Part shown: piece after piece, positions 13,311 through 24,684 of the stretch
How the letters are laid out: each line of letters opens with the position of its first letter
Position numbering within the stretch: position 1 is the first letter of the stretch
NCBI RefSeq assembly: GCF_000003195.3
Contig: NC_012874.2
Location: 5,177,001-5,241,000 of the forward strand
From: Sorghum bicolor
Lineage: Eukaryota; Streptophyta; Magnoliopsida; Poales; Poaceae
Length of the DNA stretch: 64,000 bases
Reading direction: 5' to 3'
Translations under genes and position numbers: made by a program
The notes under the pieces: generated by a model
The model's database searches: none
The model's input: the letters and a program-made list of their open reading frames with translations, nothing else
Told to the model about the DNA's origin: nothing

Positions 13311-15182
13311 CTGGACAATATGATAGCAATCCTAACTCTGAAGGGGGCACAAATTATTGGTATAAAGACTTCAAGTCATCTAATTTTGATTTGGCAGTAT
13401 ATTAGCTCTCCACAGCGAAGCTGTAATATATAGAGGCAACGCAATGTCACTTCAATTTATCTGAGTTATATATGAGCCACATTTTCAGTTGGCACCATGC
13501 ATGCCTATCTGTCATGAAATTGAACGAACATGGTGTCATTGGCTTTGCCGAACCATGGTATATTTTGAAAAGTTATTGCTACACCTAAACAACATATGAA
13601 GTTATATATACACTGAAACTAATTCTTAATACTGTAGGGCATTAGTTTGCTGGTTATATGTTAGTGCCTGGTGTCTTCTACCTATACTTTTTTTGCAGCG
13701 TGGTAAAAAAATCAAGTGCAGCTGATCAATTGCATCTTCTCGTGCTTTGCAAAAAAAAAAAAAAAAAAAAAATTGGAAAACAAATTCTTACTGTAGAAGC
13801 ATTGGTCCATGCAATCGTAATTCAATTAAGATATCAATGACACAGTTTTTTCCTATATACATTTTATTTTTTAGAATATACTTAATTTCATGAATCAATT
13901 GGAATTTTGTTTTAAAATTACAGTACTTTTCCATGCATTGAACGTGCTCACGTTCAATTCAAGACACTGGACAAGAACTTCGACATGTCCATGTTCCTTT
14001 TTGGCGATTGAATAGAAAATATGATGACCTGATTTGAAAATCTGGATCTGTCGTATGAGCTGATGCCTTGTATGACGACATTTCCCTTTTTTTTTGTAAT
14101 TTGGCCGATCTGTGTGTTCTGTTAGCCCATGCGTTCTTTTTCCAAGCAGATGCTGGTGCCATCGACTGGCAGCCAAGAGCTGTCCATGACTAGTAGATAC
14201 AACAGCAAACTATTCTATCCAAACAGCATTTTTGAGGTGTAAAAGGTATCAATGATATTCCTGTGCACCGATGCTACTTAAAGGTGCAAACATTCACAAA
14301 GCAGACAAACAGGCTCTAATATATAAAAGTCTCTGTAAAAAAAGATGCATCAGTAATAAACTGCCTTTTTTTCACGATAATGGAAGCAATGTGTAAACAT
14401 GTGCGTACAATGTCATTCATGGTTAGGGTGATGCACACTGATGGGCTTATTATGAGCTTATAGTATGATAAGGATTTGACTTGGACCGACTTGACAAAGT
14501 ACCAAAATATGACTGAATGGGTGTTAATTAGACTGCCCCTGTTAACTCAATTTCATGGACTACCCATTGCACTATGGCAGTGTGCATATATGTGGACGCG
14601 TTGGACTTTTTTCTTTCCAGTCCAAAGTGGACGGACTATTCTTGCATTAACTATACACTAGTACATGGGCACACTATACAGGCGGTTGGTAATATATTTC
14701 TACAGGCATTTTCTAGATCCGCCTGCGCTGGAGACCAGTATAAATCGTCCATTTCCACAGGCGGATGCTTGAGAGCCGCTAGTAGAAACCATTTACACAG
14801 GCGGCTCTCTTAGGCAACCGCCTGTGTAAATGTTCATTTACACAGGCGGTTCCCTAAGAGAGCCGCCTGTGTAAACCTATTAAAATATGTATTGTTTATT
14901 TATTTTTTAATTAATTAATTAATTTATTTATTTATTATTTTATTGTTATTATTTAAATATATTGATATTGGTTGGTCTTCTAACATAGCAACATGTAATT
15001 TAAATACTTCATCTCATACATACATTTGTATACATCAAAGTTTGGTGCTCAAAGACATAAAGTTAATTACAAGAGTATATCCATCATCACACATCATATA
15101 TATATACATCAAAGTTTGTTTCTGTACTCTAATAACCCTCTTTAGTAAGTTTGAGCTTACTAATCTCTGTTAGCACTCGGAA

Positions 15183-16740
15183 CTATGGCCTGGATAATTG
15201 GCTTTCATCATCATGATATTTGCCTTCACGTGGAATGACATGCTTCATGATGAACGAGCAGATGTCCTCAACTATGTTTTCTAAAGCACGTTCGTCCATA
15301 CGCTCCGCCGTCCCTTGCTTATATACCTGCAAAGAAAGTTTATAAACATTATATATTTTATGACTTCCAACTTTAATAGACTATTACTTATATTACCTTG
15401 TCAGGGTTCCTTGCATATCGTCCGTTTTCTCTCATGTTCCCGCACACGTAGTAGCCACAGAGGATAGATAACGGTGGTTGCTTCATGCACTGTATAACAG
15501 GAGAGTGGTTATTTTATTATAGTTGCAACTGTGGTCGTATGTATATGATTTGTATTCATAATAGTAAATTTTTATACGTACCGACCAGTTATGTATAACC
15601 TCCAATGGTTGCCCTGGTCTCTTGGACTTGCACTTTCCATGATTTATCTTATAGAACCTGTATGCCCTATGATCTCAAATAGAATCACCATGTTATTGTC
15701 AAATTCTCACTATGCTTAAGTATGCATGCATAGCTTGACTTACAGCTCTAGCAGTTCGATGAATGGAGCATACCGTTCTTTCGGGTAATCTGCGGAGTCT
15801 AGTACCAACACCCTTCCCTCCTTGGGATAAATGATGAAGCATATCCAGTGCCTCCTGCTCGAATTAAATCCATGATGCATTTATGCATTGGAATAATTTA
15901 GATAGATATTTGTAAACTCACACTTACCCAAAGTGGTACGGGGCCACCACCGCTTTCCTGTCTTGAAACTTTATTAGTGAATGTCCAATGTAGAAGGCGT
16001 ATTTGGCTTCAAAATCAAGTTTCAACTTTCGGAGTTTCTCATCCCGTTTTGTACCTTCCAAACCCTGTACCTCTGTGCTGTCATTCCCGATCCGGAATGT
16101 GTGCCGATCTTCGGCTATATCTATTGGGCAGAGATAGGCATTCCTTTCTTCGGCACAATAATTTAGGTCCGAACCAAAATACAAATCTTGTTGATCATAT
16201 AACATTATGCAAGACAGAAGCATGTCAGATATTGAAAATTGATGCAACTACAATGTGTGTAACTATGTAACACTTACAATGCAAATGCCGTTACGATCTG
16301 TACATCTAGCATCTCGTGGTTCATCAGTGCCCACATGTCATCAAATGCAAGCATGCATTTGTCAGTACTCTGGCTGAGAAATGCTATTTGTGGTATGCGC
16401 ATGCTTATGGTGTCGATGCCAGCAGAAGAGGCTCTCGTGTACCAGTCATGAAACCTTTTTATACCACTTGGTTTCTTCATAAGTTTGGTCCGTCTGAGTA
16501 GAGGCTTTCCCCACACGTACTTTTTGGGGATAGTCTTGTAGTCTTCTGCAGTTGGCACCTTGAAATTGACAGGAGTTATGACCTTAGGCGCCGGCACCTC
16601 TGACTTTGCTAGCTCAGAAATCTCATGCTCTTGTATTGTGCGTTTCGAAGCAATGCCTGACAAAAATCTCACTTGCCCAGCTGATTTTTTCTTTGGCTCG
16701 TATGGTGAAATCAACTTAGGTATCGGAAATAGTTTCTTCT
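15183..16740 (-). CDS. CACTA-borne C48 (Ulp1-like) cysteine peptidase, multi-exon
   Basis: Exons read on the minus strand. First, 16740 down to about 16278 ([14 protein letters not shown]..., [20 protein letters not shown]). Then about 16247-15930 ([20 protein letters not shown] ... VVAPYHFG, donor GTAAGTG). Then about 15860-15740 with [23 protein letters not shown], the catalytic His (codon 15848-15850) and Asp. Next comes [20 protein letters not shown], then [16 protein letters not shown] with the catalytic Cys (15457-15459), and a last exon of [20 protein letters not shown]... to the TAG at 15183-15185. All later junctions have GT/AG and keep frame. The first junction I could not reconcile, and the true start is unclear. 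The peptidase domain looks intact, unlike its relative at 640-4408. Family members cleave SUMO-type proteins; its use to the transposon is unproven. Confidence 0.68.
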
Positions 16741-17052
16741 TTGGCTAGGGTTTATTAGCTAGGGTTTATGGTTAAGCTTGAGATTAAAGGAAAAAACCTA
16801 AGTTACATAATTAAAAAATAATCTAAGTATAGCATAACTATATAAATACATCATTCATTATAAATAGATAGATGATGTGGAAGGTGATAATAAAAAACCT
16901 AACTACCATATAATTAAAAAAATCCACAAAAAAATCTCTCTACATAAATATACAAAGAACACACCATTGGTTTAATCTTGTAAAAACTAGCTAAGAAGCA
17001 AACATGTTGAGAGGCATTATCCAACCATATTAAGCAACCCCATCTAACCATA

Positions 17053-19686
17053 TCCCTACAACTAAAACATCTAAAACTACTCCGTCCACCCTGCGATCTG
17101 GTGTCGCCCGGCACTTCCCTATTGTCCTCGTTCTCAGATCCGCTCGAGACTTCTCCATACGTGCTCGCTGTCTGCCCGCCCCGCACCAACCACGCTTCCT
17201 CCAATCACCCTCCCGTCTCCCCTCCCTCTCTCGAGATCCCTCTCCCTCGTGCCCCTCGCTGTGCTCACTCGCACGCGTGGGTCGCCCATGCCGCCACCTC
17301 CTCTCCCTCGCCGTCACACTCAGCCGAACGGACGAGCTCTCGCGATCCTAGCGCACCACCATCCGGAGAAGCCAAGCCTGAATATCACCGCCTCCTCTCC
17401 CTCCACGTCGTACCCGCACCGCCGCCGTCGTCGCTGTTGCTGTCGCACTCGTGCCGTCGTCGCCCTCGCTGAACGAATGAGCACTTGTGATCCCAGCATG
17501 CCGCCATCGAGAGAAGCCAAGCCCGAACACCGTCACATCCTCTCCCTTTCCACCGCCTCCTCTCCCTCGTCCAAGACAGGAAGATAACCCAGGCCATCGG
17601 ATCTAGAGCTGTACGTGCAGCTGGGTGAGCAAGATGACCTGGAAGCGCTCCTCGACAGAGTTGCCATGGTCGGCCTTGTTGGCGTCCTCCGCCGGCTCAG
17701 GGATCTCACAGAGTGGTGTTGCTTGAATGCTTTCTATCTGATTTTGTTTGATTTTTTTAGCAGGGTGTTGGATTCTTTAGAGATGATTTTCAGGGAGTGC
17801 CATTTAGATTTGTGCACAAACTGGAAGCGCGAATCGAATCTGCATCCACTTCTTTCATTTTGCTTTTATGAATTTGTGACACGGGGAAGAATTAAGAAGA
17901 ATGTGTATCCAATGTGAAGGTTGAAGCAGCCGAATGCTCTGCATGCTTTGCTTTTCTGAATTTGGATGGCCGTGTTGCAAAAAGGTAATAAATGGGCAAG
18001 AATGAGATGCTGATTATTGTGATTTCTGGTAGCCAGATTAGTTGTCCATATCATTGTGCAATTTTTGTTGTTCTGCAAACCTCACTAATATTCGGGCATC
18101 TATTCAATTGATTCATAACAACAGTGCACCTTATGAGCACAGTGCAGTGTAGCTCATCGTGCCATTGTCAGCAAAGCCCTCTTGCAATAACCAACAACAA
18201 AAATGTCTTGAGGCCTAGCGTGTGCTGGAGCAGGTGGCCACATCATCTTGCTAGCAGTCAGCTCGTCAAGTCATCGGTATGAAGGAACCTGTGTGAGGTT
18301 GATGACTAGCATGGAGAATCTTGAGAAGTGGGTACATCAACCTGAATACCTGATGCACAGAACATCTATGTCCATTATTAGATTTAGGAGTCATCAATAT
18401 ATTTGACTTCAGGCTGTTACTGTGACCCAAAAGTATACGAATCAAGTCATGCCACAAGATAGAGGTCATGAACAACATGCACTAGGAAAGAAAACTTGGA
18501 GGAGAAGAACCTAGCAGCATAGATTAGAAGCACATTGAAGCAAGTTGTGCCTTGTGCCACTGACCAAAGTCTACAGTCAAGGCAATTTTAGGAATTCCGA
18601 TAGAAAGCAAATCAAAACAGAAACAATCTGACTATGATCAACTCGTTGAAGAACTGAAATAATGTGTGGTTGAAAAGTGGTAGATTAGAATTATTTTATT
18701 GCTTATTTGATAATTGATTACTTAATCATTCACAGATGCCATATATATGCCCTTTTCTTTTCTGTCTGTTGATTTAGTCAATGATGCCTACACAGTAAAG
18801 TAAGTGCATGATAGATTCTGTGTAGAATCAATAATGCAATACAATAACCGAAATTTTTATCTGAACAAAAAGACATACTAGACAACCTTGCACTTGCCGT
18901 ATTATTTTCTCTATTTTGGTGTTTAATCTTGGAGCGACCATTCAAGTGTCTCATCACAAATTTGATCTTGAGTTCAGACTGCATGTTGCTGCTGCCACAC
19001 TACTGATTTGATAGTAGTAAAAAGTTTGAATTTTTGAAGAAGGGGATATTGCAGCAGACAACAAAAAAAAGGTAACTTTCTGAAACTTTTTAACAGAATT
19101 GTAGTTTAAATAAATTATTCTGTTTGGACAATTGGTTTATTCAGCACCCTGTTATTATCTGCAGGCTGCAGCTGGGCGCACTTTGTGCAAACACAAGGAG
19201 GGGCTGTATTCAACGCTAATGGCAAACATTTAAGAAAATGAAGCACTTCTTTCTGCTTGCTATAGACGTTTAAGGGCATCGTCATCTATGATCATTTCAG
19301 CCGTTGGTCCGTCAAGCAAAACATGAGTCCAAAACACACTCAAAGAGTCAATTTTCTGAACATGAACACGCTCAAAGAGTCAATTTTCTGAACATGATAC
19401 AGCCTACATTCAAACTTAAAATTATCGTTGCATAGTTTTGTCTTGCAGATATTTGACGCTTAATTTTTTTTTTGTTTTTGGTAATTGTACAACACATGTT
19501 TAAACTTGAGTTATTGTGGAATTGTTTTTTATATTGCATCGCAAAACAAATGATTCTGGTTGTATTATCGTGAATTATTATTTTTTCCATGGAATTGTTT
19601 TGTTTACATTGCAACGCAAAATAAATAATTCTGGTTGTAATATCGTGGAATTATTTCTCCCGTTGCAACGCACGGGCATGATCCTA
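17053..19686 (+). mobile_element. Helitron-like insertion carrying a gene fragment
   Basis: The insertion is delimited by the split duplication: the uninterrupted copy reads CATA|TCAACAAATC, so it entered between A and T without a target duplication, as Helitrons do. It starts with TC (TCCCTACAACTAAAAC). Near its 3' end is a short GC-rich palindrome (CCCGTTGCAACGCACGGG), 9 bases before the end at ATGATCCTA. The last bases are not a clean CTRR. A GC-rich segment (17090-17715) carries coding-like text. Near 19500-19660 a unit of about 80 bp (TGGAATTGTTTT ... CTGGTTGTA) is tandemly repeated, and 19343-19396 is another small duplication. No Rep/helicase is present, so it is non-autonomous. Confidence 0.6.
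17597..17713 (+). pseudogene. SCAR/WAVE-like exon fragment captured in Helitron
   Basis: The reading SDLELYVQLGEQDDLEALLDR, then VAMVGLVGVLRRLRDLTE resembles the first-exon region of plant SCAR/WAVE proteins, where a [27 protein letters not shown]-like stretch is conserved. SCAR proteins activate the Arp2/3 actin nucleator. After TEW the reading frame continues into unrelated AT-rich sequence (WCCLNAFYLILFDFF), so the exon is truncated. The GC-rich sequence upstream (17100-17590) could be promoter or 5' UTR of the donor gene. Identification is from memory of the family. Confidence 0.5.
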
Positions 19687-20676
19687 TCAACAAATAAAGA
19701 CAAGAAGCTAGCTATTCTTCTCTCTCATTCATAAAACATACATACATGTTGATAAATATATTGAAAAATTTATAAAGAGAGAGAGACATAAATTAGAAAA
19801 CCTAAGTATAGCATAACTATATAAATACAACATTCATTATAAATAGATAGATGATGTGGAAGGTGACAATAAAAAACCTAACTATTATATAATTAAAAAA
19901 ATCAATAATTATCTCTCTACATAAATATACAAGAACACACCATTGGTTTAATCTTGTAAAAACTAGCTAAATTGAGAAGCAAACATGTTGAGAGACATTA
20001 TCCAACCATATTAAACAACCTCATCTAACCATATCAACAAATCAAGACAAAAAGCTAGCTATTCTTCTCTCTCACTCATGGTGAAACCCTAGATCCAAAA
20101 AGTAGCTCAAATTGAGCTAGAATGAGCAAATTGAGGCAATAGGGACATAAACTAACCTCTTTTAGCAACCTCCTTCTTAGAAATGAAGATCAAAACCTCC
20201 CCCTTGTATTTTGAGAAATCTGGAACTCCAAAATCGCCCCCAATGGAAGGTGGGTGCGAGATACTGTGTTCTGGTCGGGGAGGAAAAAATGGTATTTATA
20301 CAGAGATAACACAGGCGGTTGCTTAAGTCAACCGCCTGTGTTAAATTGTTTCCACAGGCGGTTGACTTAAGCCAACCGCCAGTGTAAATGGAGCATTTAC
20401 ACTGGCGGTTGGCTTAAGTCAACCACCTGTGATAAACGTTTCCACATGCGGCCGAAAATCTCTGACACCGCCCTATTTATACCACAGGCGCGTCGTAACT
20501 GGAACCGCCTGTGGTATAAAAAGGGGGCGCCAGCTATGAGCCTGTTTCTACTAGTGATATCCACTTGGTTGGTTTTAATAGTTCTTGGTTACAGAACAAG
20601 GAGAACAGCTCTAACATTCAACTATATGTTGGCTGCATGTCACTTAATTCTTCATTTATCACTTGTGATTCTCATC

Positions 20677-20683
20677 TATAAAA
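20677..20683 (+). promoter_or_regulatory. TATA box of a miR2118-like unit
   Basis: TCTATAAAACACAACTTCCT follows a conserved upstream block (ACATTCAACTA..., TGTCACTTAATTCTTCATTTATCACTTGTG). The same arrangement recurs at 51599 (TATAAAACACAACTTCCT) and, with a degraded TATA (CTATCAACACATAACTTCCT), near 35785. In each case a miR2118*-like arm begins about 80-100 nt downstream. Confidence 0.55.
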
Positions 20684-20758
20684 CACAACTTCCTGTTCCG
20701 ATGTCAATCTATCAGGCCTGGTACAAACAGACACACGTTACTAATAAGTGAGGTACCA

Positions 20759-20780
20759 TTGGTAAGAGAGGCATCAGGAA
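20759..20780 (+). ncRNA. miR2118*-like 5' arm (or miR2118 on the minus strand)
   Basis: The reverse complement of this 22-mer begins TTCCTGATGCCTCTCTTACC and matches the TCTC variant of miR2118 at about 19 of 22 positions. On the plus strand it sits 82 nt after a TATA box, where the star strand of a precursor is expected. The matching 3' arm is not seen within 100 nt. A CACTA element inserted at 20883 has separated whatever lay downstream. The next plus-strand mature-like motif (22399) can pair with it over AGAGGCAT and flanking bases, but is about 680 nt away even without the insertion. Confidence 0.5.
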
Positions 20781-20882
20781 GAATCTGCTTCAGTGCTACA
20801 CAAGTTCCAGAGCGGCGGCACAGATTGTGATTAACAAAAGCAGGTTTGATGCAACATCTATGACTTGAGCGTCATGAACCAA

Positions 20883-21810
20883 CACTAGTAGAAAAGAGTA
20901 CAAGGCCGACGCCTCTTTTTTATACCACTGGCGGTTTTAGTTATCACGCGCCTGTGGTGTTTCTACAGGCGGTTCTCCTAAGAAACCGTCACTAAAAATC
21001 ATATTTCTACATGCGGTTGCTTAAGAAAACCGCCTGTAGAAATCATGTATTTCTATAGGCAGTTTTCCTAATAAACCGCCACTAAAAATCATATTTCTAC
21101 AGGCGGTTAACCGCATGTAAAAATAATTTGAAATTAAATTTTTTAAGCTTTTCAAATGACCCCGTTTGTCAATATGAAAGTTGTAGATCTCGAAAAGTTA
21201 TGAAATTTTGTAGTTGATAATTTTCATTTGGCATCATCTTGTCGTCGAAAACAACATTTGAATTTCTCAAATTTGAAATTCAAATTTTGCAAATGACCTT
21301 GGATGGAGAAACTACCAATATAAAAGTTGTAGATCTTGAAAAGCTATGAAACTTTGTAGTTGACAGCTTTTCTATTTGAATCTGTTTATGGCCTCAAATA
21401 ATCAATGTATGCTCAGTTTAGTATAATATATGGCGAACTAAACTCTAACAAATACACATTTGAGTGATAGGTGGAGTGGTAGAGAAGGTTACACCTGAGG
21501 GTGAGGTCTCAGGTTCGAATCCCACTAGCCGTGCAGCGCATGATTTTACGTGAAAAAATACGCGACTTGCGACTAGATAGTGGTGGGCCTTCCTTGGAAT
21601 TAAATCTTTTTTATTCCTATTTTTCAAACACAATTTCATATTTTCTATAAAAAAAATTTCCACAGGCGGATCCGCCTGTGGAATTGTTTTCTACAGACGG
21701 CTCATAAGGAACCGCCTGTGGAATTGACCCATTTCTACTGGCCTCTAGCGCAGCCAGTGCTGAAAAACGCCACTACAAATAGGTTACCAAAGTATGCCCC
21801 TGTACTAGTG
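20883..21810. mobile_element. Non-autonomous CACTA transposon, 928 bp, TSD CAA
   Basis: It starts CACTAGTAGAAAAGAG, ends CCTGTACTAGTG, and is flanked on both sides by CAA (20880-20882, 21811-21813). Subterminal motifs are of the ACAGGCGGTTxxCTTAAG type. It has no coding sequence. The interior has a block shared with the elements at 26752, 39801 and about 50464 (TTGTAGATCT-GAAAAG-TATGAAACTTTGTAGTTGA) and a tRNA-like segment with a B-box (GGTTCGAATCC) around 21510. Confidence 0.93.
21465..21530 (+). other. tRNA-like (pol III A/B-box) segment inside CACTA element
   Basis: GAGTGGTAGAGAAGG resembles an A-box and GGTTCGAATCCCACT a B-box. The spacing (about 35 nt) is as in tRNA genes or tRNA-derived SINEs. 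A full cloverleaf is not evident. Relatives occur in inverted orientation at about 27045-27110, and decayed ones at about 40720-40790, 51080-51140 and 55575-55620. It is therefore an ancient part of this CACTA family, not a functional tRNA gene. Confidence 0.55.
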
Positions 21811-22262
21811 CAACTAACACTCTGGTTCCCCATTTGATGCAGGAGGCAGATATACCTGCAGTGGTGTTGGAGGCAGAGACAGCATTAGACTTGCAATGAA
21901 CCCCTTGATGCATCTTATCAATCTCTATTTATGTATTTATCTTGGCTCCACCAGATTTATGATTCATTCAGTAAGCCACCACCCGCTTCATCTCCTTCGT
22001 TCGAAGGGCCAGATTCTACAGTTCACTCCATTGCGAGCACGCCCATCCTTCTGGCAAAGGCAGAAATACCTTTCAGGCAAAAATTCTAGCAAGACAAGAG
22101 GTATCTAGTGACACATGCATAAGTAGAAATGCAGACTACCTGAGGAAGCCTTCGTGCAAACAAAATAGATTAGGTGCATTAAGCATATACCTTGACTTGA
22201 CAGGTCCTTGTGAGATAGAGAGGATCCTTGTATAAGCTTCATCGGTGAATGGGATGATGATC

Positions 22263-22420
22263 CGAGTTACTGTACCTGACGGCAAGGACATACTCTCTCT
22301 GATATTCACTGCTACTGGAAAATCTTTGCCACACTACAGGTGTCGTAGAAATTCCACCTGACCTGGCAAGGTGGTATGTTTGACTCCTCATAGATGCTTC
22401 CCTTATGCCTCTAGTTACTG
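22263..22420 (+). ncRNA. miR2118-like precursor candidate
   Basis: 22399-22420 contains CCCTTATGCCTCTAGTTACT, about 16 of 22 positions matching miR2118. Upstream at 22263-22291, GAGTTACTGTACCTGACGGCAAGG offers AGTNACT and GGCA...AGG to pair with AGTTACT and CCTTATGCC, leaving a loop of about 110 nt. Pairing is moderate with a large internal loop. Downstream text (AACACAGAAACAT) aligns with that after the copy at 10879. Confidence 0.42.
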
Positions 22421-23819
22421 CGAAACAATAACACAGAAACATCCTAAATAACTCTCAGCAGAATTTCTTTGTTTTTCAAACAACTTATAATGTTGACATG
22501 GTCTATACAGAAATTTTAGCTCTCTAAATCATCAATAGCATTTTAACTTCAGATGGTTTAGACGGCCTGACATTCATATTATGATCTCATTTCTAGAATC
22601 TCAGGTTTTTAATTTCTAACTGACCCGAATGGTGACATTCATATTATGAGAATTGCAATCCTTGACACCATATATGTAATAGACCAATTACTCAAATTTA
22701 AATTTAACAAATTGTTCTAACTTTCTTAGACATGGACCTTAAGAGACCCACCTCTAAAAAAGTGAACTAGTGTCAATGACTCCTTGCCCTTGTTCCACAA
22801 GTGACTTGAGTGTGGACAACATTGAGATGCAAGGTCTTCAGACAACATTGAGAAAAAAGATCTCTAGACATTGGTGATTTAGGGGCCTCATACAAACAAA
22901 GATCAGTGGACCGGTGTGCTCGACATCTGTTACAGCATAGCTGCACCCAAAACCTTCAAACAATTGTTCTCTTGAGCTGGTGACACCTGGTTCCCAAGTG
23001 CTTTCTGCCTATTGGTCTCAACTCTATTGGTTTCATCGGCAAATTTTCTTCTCAACTCTATTGATCTCATCATGGCCCACATGCTTTCTGCATTTGTTTT
23101 AAATGTTCGATATGCCACGATGAAAATTTTGTGTCATAATAGAGTGCATGATAATGACGGTAGAATGTTTTTAGACCACTAGGAAAACATCCTAACTCTC
23201 ACCATTATTTGATCTCTTTTAATTGGAAAATTGCATTTGGCTGCCGGTGCTGTCTGTGCCATGGCAGAACATGTTGTACAGCAGCCATGCCAATAAAATG
23301 GTGTGATTAACTTTTATCTCATTAGTGGCAAAAATATAGAAAATCCCATTAAACCACACATTGAGTAACAACGATATAGTTCACAGATAAAAAAGAAATT
23401 AGAACATCGACCTGATCCAAATATGTACAACACAACCATTGGACTGGAAAACTAGATATACACTGACGTCTGAGTATGAAGTGAGCCTAACTCAAGCGGT
23501 TAGGGTCAGAGACCCATGTAGTACCTCCTAGGTTGAATTCTACTCTGACGCCATTCAGATAAGACTGTTGTTCTATTCCATAGGATTGATCTAACCCATA
23601 CTTTTAACATTCAAGTAGGACACTCAGGTCTAGTTTTTGATATTTCTTTCTAGAACATCAATACTGCAGAAATAGTTTTCACCGGTGGCATTTTCTCCTC
23701 CTGTTTCATTTATCAAAACCATTGATGATAATATATCATGGCTATGGTTCAATTCATAATAAAAACCGGTACTTAAAAATCAATTTCCCTGCCAGATGGG
23801 CACAAGAACCAGCAAAGAA
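22421..23819. other. Spacer with no recognised gene
   Basis: AT-rich, with short shadow ORFs only. 23225-23330 (GCTGTCTGTGCCATGGCAGAAC..., CATGCCAATAAAATGGTG) aligns with 10970-11030, so it is part of the same duplicated array. 23478-23560 contains a tRNA-like, decayed B-box segment (AGGTTGAATTCTACTC). Confidence 0.5.
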
Positions 23820-24684
23820 AACTAGTGGTAGAAATGATTTTCACTGTCATAGAGGATCCAATGGTGAAAACCCACCTGGACTGCTTGCACATGCACCTGC
23901 ACCTACCTTCCTGCATGTCGCCCCGCCTATCTCTCGCTTCTCTATTCTTGGGGTGGCTGGTATGTGGTCCGTGTACGTGCCCATATGTCGGCCCATGGGT
24001 GGCCACGCGTGGAGAACACCATCCTTGGCTCCTCCATCCCATTCTATCCTCCATTTCCTTCCATTCACTATCTCTCTCAATCTGTCCCTCCTATTACTAC
24101 TAATACGACGTCACAGCAACTTCCTCATAACTACAATGAAATTTTAGCTGTCTGAATATAGTAAACAGAATGTTGAAGAAGAAATACATATGGGAACATG
24201 CATTGATGACATTTCAGCAATATTTTATCTCATGTTGTCTTGGTTTGTTAGTGTTACCTCTGTGAGAAAGATAATGACCAGCTTAACTTTCAATTCATTG
24301 AACAAGATATTTACAGTAGAAGATACAAGACTCTTCATATGCTAAGACTTTTCATTCTAAGCTATTCACATTATAGACTTGTCATATTCTAATACCCTCC
24401 CACAGTCTCAACCAGGAGAGGAACGAATGTTGAGACTGTATCGGAAGTTGATGAAGACAGCAGTTGGCATGCCCTTGGTGAATATGTTAGCATACTCGGT
24501 TCTTGGCTAAAACCGGCAGTCATGATCTATTATTAGTGAAGATCCGAATATCACAATCGGTTGGACCTGTCATGGCCAGTTTAAGACAGAAACTGGCAAT
24601 ATGTGCCGTGACGAGCTATCACTATCAGTTTTTTAAAATCCGGCAGTGATGAAGCCAGTGGTGAAGACCAAATCTATTGTAGTG
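23820..24684. mobile_element. Probable CACTA-like element carrying a copia relic
   Basis: The left end reads ACTAGTGGTAGAAATGATTTTCACTG. The right end reads GCCAGTGGTGAAGACCAAATCTATTGTAGTG (TAGTG at 24680-24684). Subterminal motifs of the ACCGGCAGT/AACTGGCA type lie at 24510-24660. The terminal C and target duplication are not preserved, so the left boundary is tentative. Interior 23870-24070 is GC-rich with no recognisable product. Confidence 0.45.
24258..24497 (-). pseudogene. Ty1/copia RNase H C-terminus and start of LTR
   Basis: The minus-strand frame 24408-24497 reads EYANIFTKGMPTAVFINFRY, then SLNIRSSPG and a stop. This is the familiar C-terminus of grass copia polyproteins (LADIFTKGLPT... 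pattern). Immediately downstream, TGTGGGAGGGTATTAGAATATG looks like the start of its 3' LTR, continuing to about 24258. The rest of the element is missing. Confidence 0.7.

Larger units (their letters stand above)
9740..14655 (+). other. Host segment holding the first miR2118-like units; no protein gene recognised
   Basis: AT-rich spacer with only short shadow ORFs. Two stretches are diverged duplicates (about 10200-10440 and 12840-13040, sharing CTCATTC-TTCATGC-AGG and TNAGGATCANGGTTATGAAGGA-like text). Within it I place miR2118-like units at 10776-10900, 11953-12073 and 13289-13310. A very weak copy lies at 13994-14015, at the position expected from alignment with the 35-kb unit. The stretch 14330-14460 aligns with 35390-35520, which shows that the array continues up to the CACTA insertion at 14656. 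Confidence 0.6.
16795..20140. repeat. Direct duplication of a 346-bp segment, split by the Helitron-like insert
   Basis: Text from about 16795-17052 (AACCTAAG..., AGCATAACTATATAAATACA, ...TCTAACCATA) recurs at 19798-20032. The piece that follows it (CAACAAATAAAGACAAGAAGCTAGC) occurs both at 19688 and at 20034. The simplest reading is a tandem duplication of one segment of about 346 bp inside the CACTA element, after which the first copy was split by an insertion at 17053-19686. Confidence 0.8.
14656..20556 (-). mobile_element. CACTA transposon, 5.9 kb, with C48 peptidase gene and nested Helitron-like insert
   Basis: It begins CACTAGTACATGGG at 14656, ends TTTCTACTAGTG at 20556, and is flanked by a 3-bp ATA duplication (14653-14655 and 20557-20559). 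Subterminal repeats of the CACAGGCGGTT...AACCGCCTGTG type fill 14680-14875 and 20300-20520. The internal gene is on the minus strand at 15183-16740. No TNP2 transposase is present, so the element would have depended on a helper. It sits in the upstream region of the unit whose TATA box is at 20677. Apart from those named, the interior is AT-rich and empty. Confidence 0.92.

Noticed and set aside
13994..14015. TTCCTTTTTGGCGATTGAAT (and a similar one near 52291) as miR2118 copies
   Set aside because: They lie where alignment would predict a mature arm, but only the 5' bases agree and no pairing arm is evident.
21465..21530. Functional tRNA gene
   Set aside because: A/B-box-like sequence is present but no acceptor stem or anticodon loop could be drawn; it is part of a repeated transposon interior.
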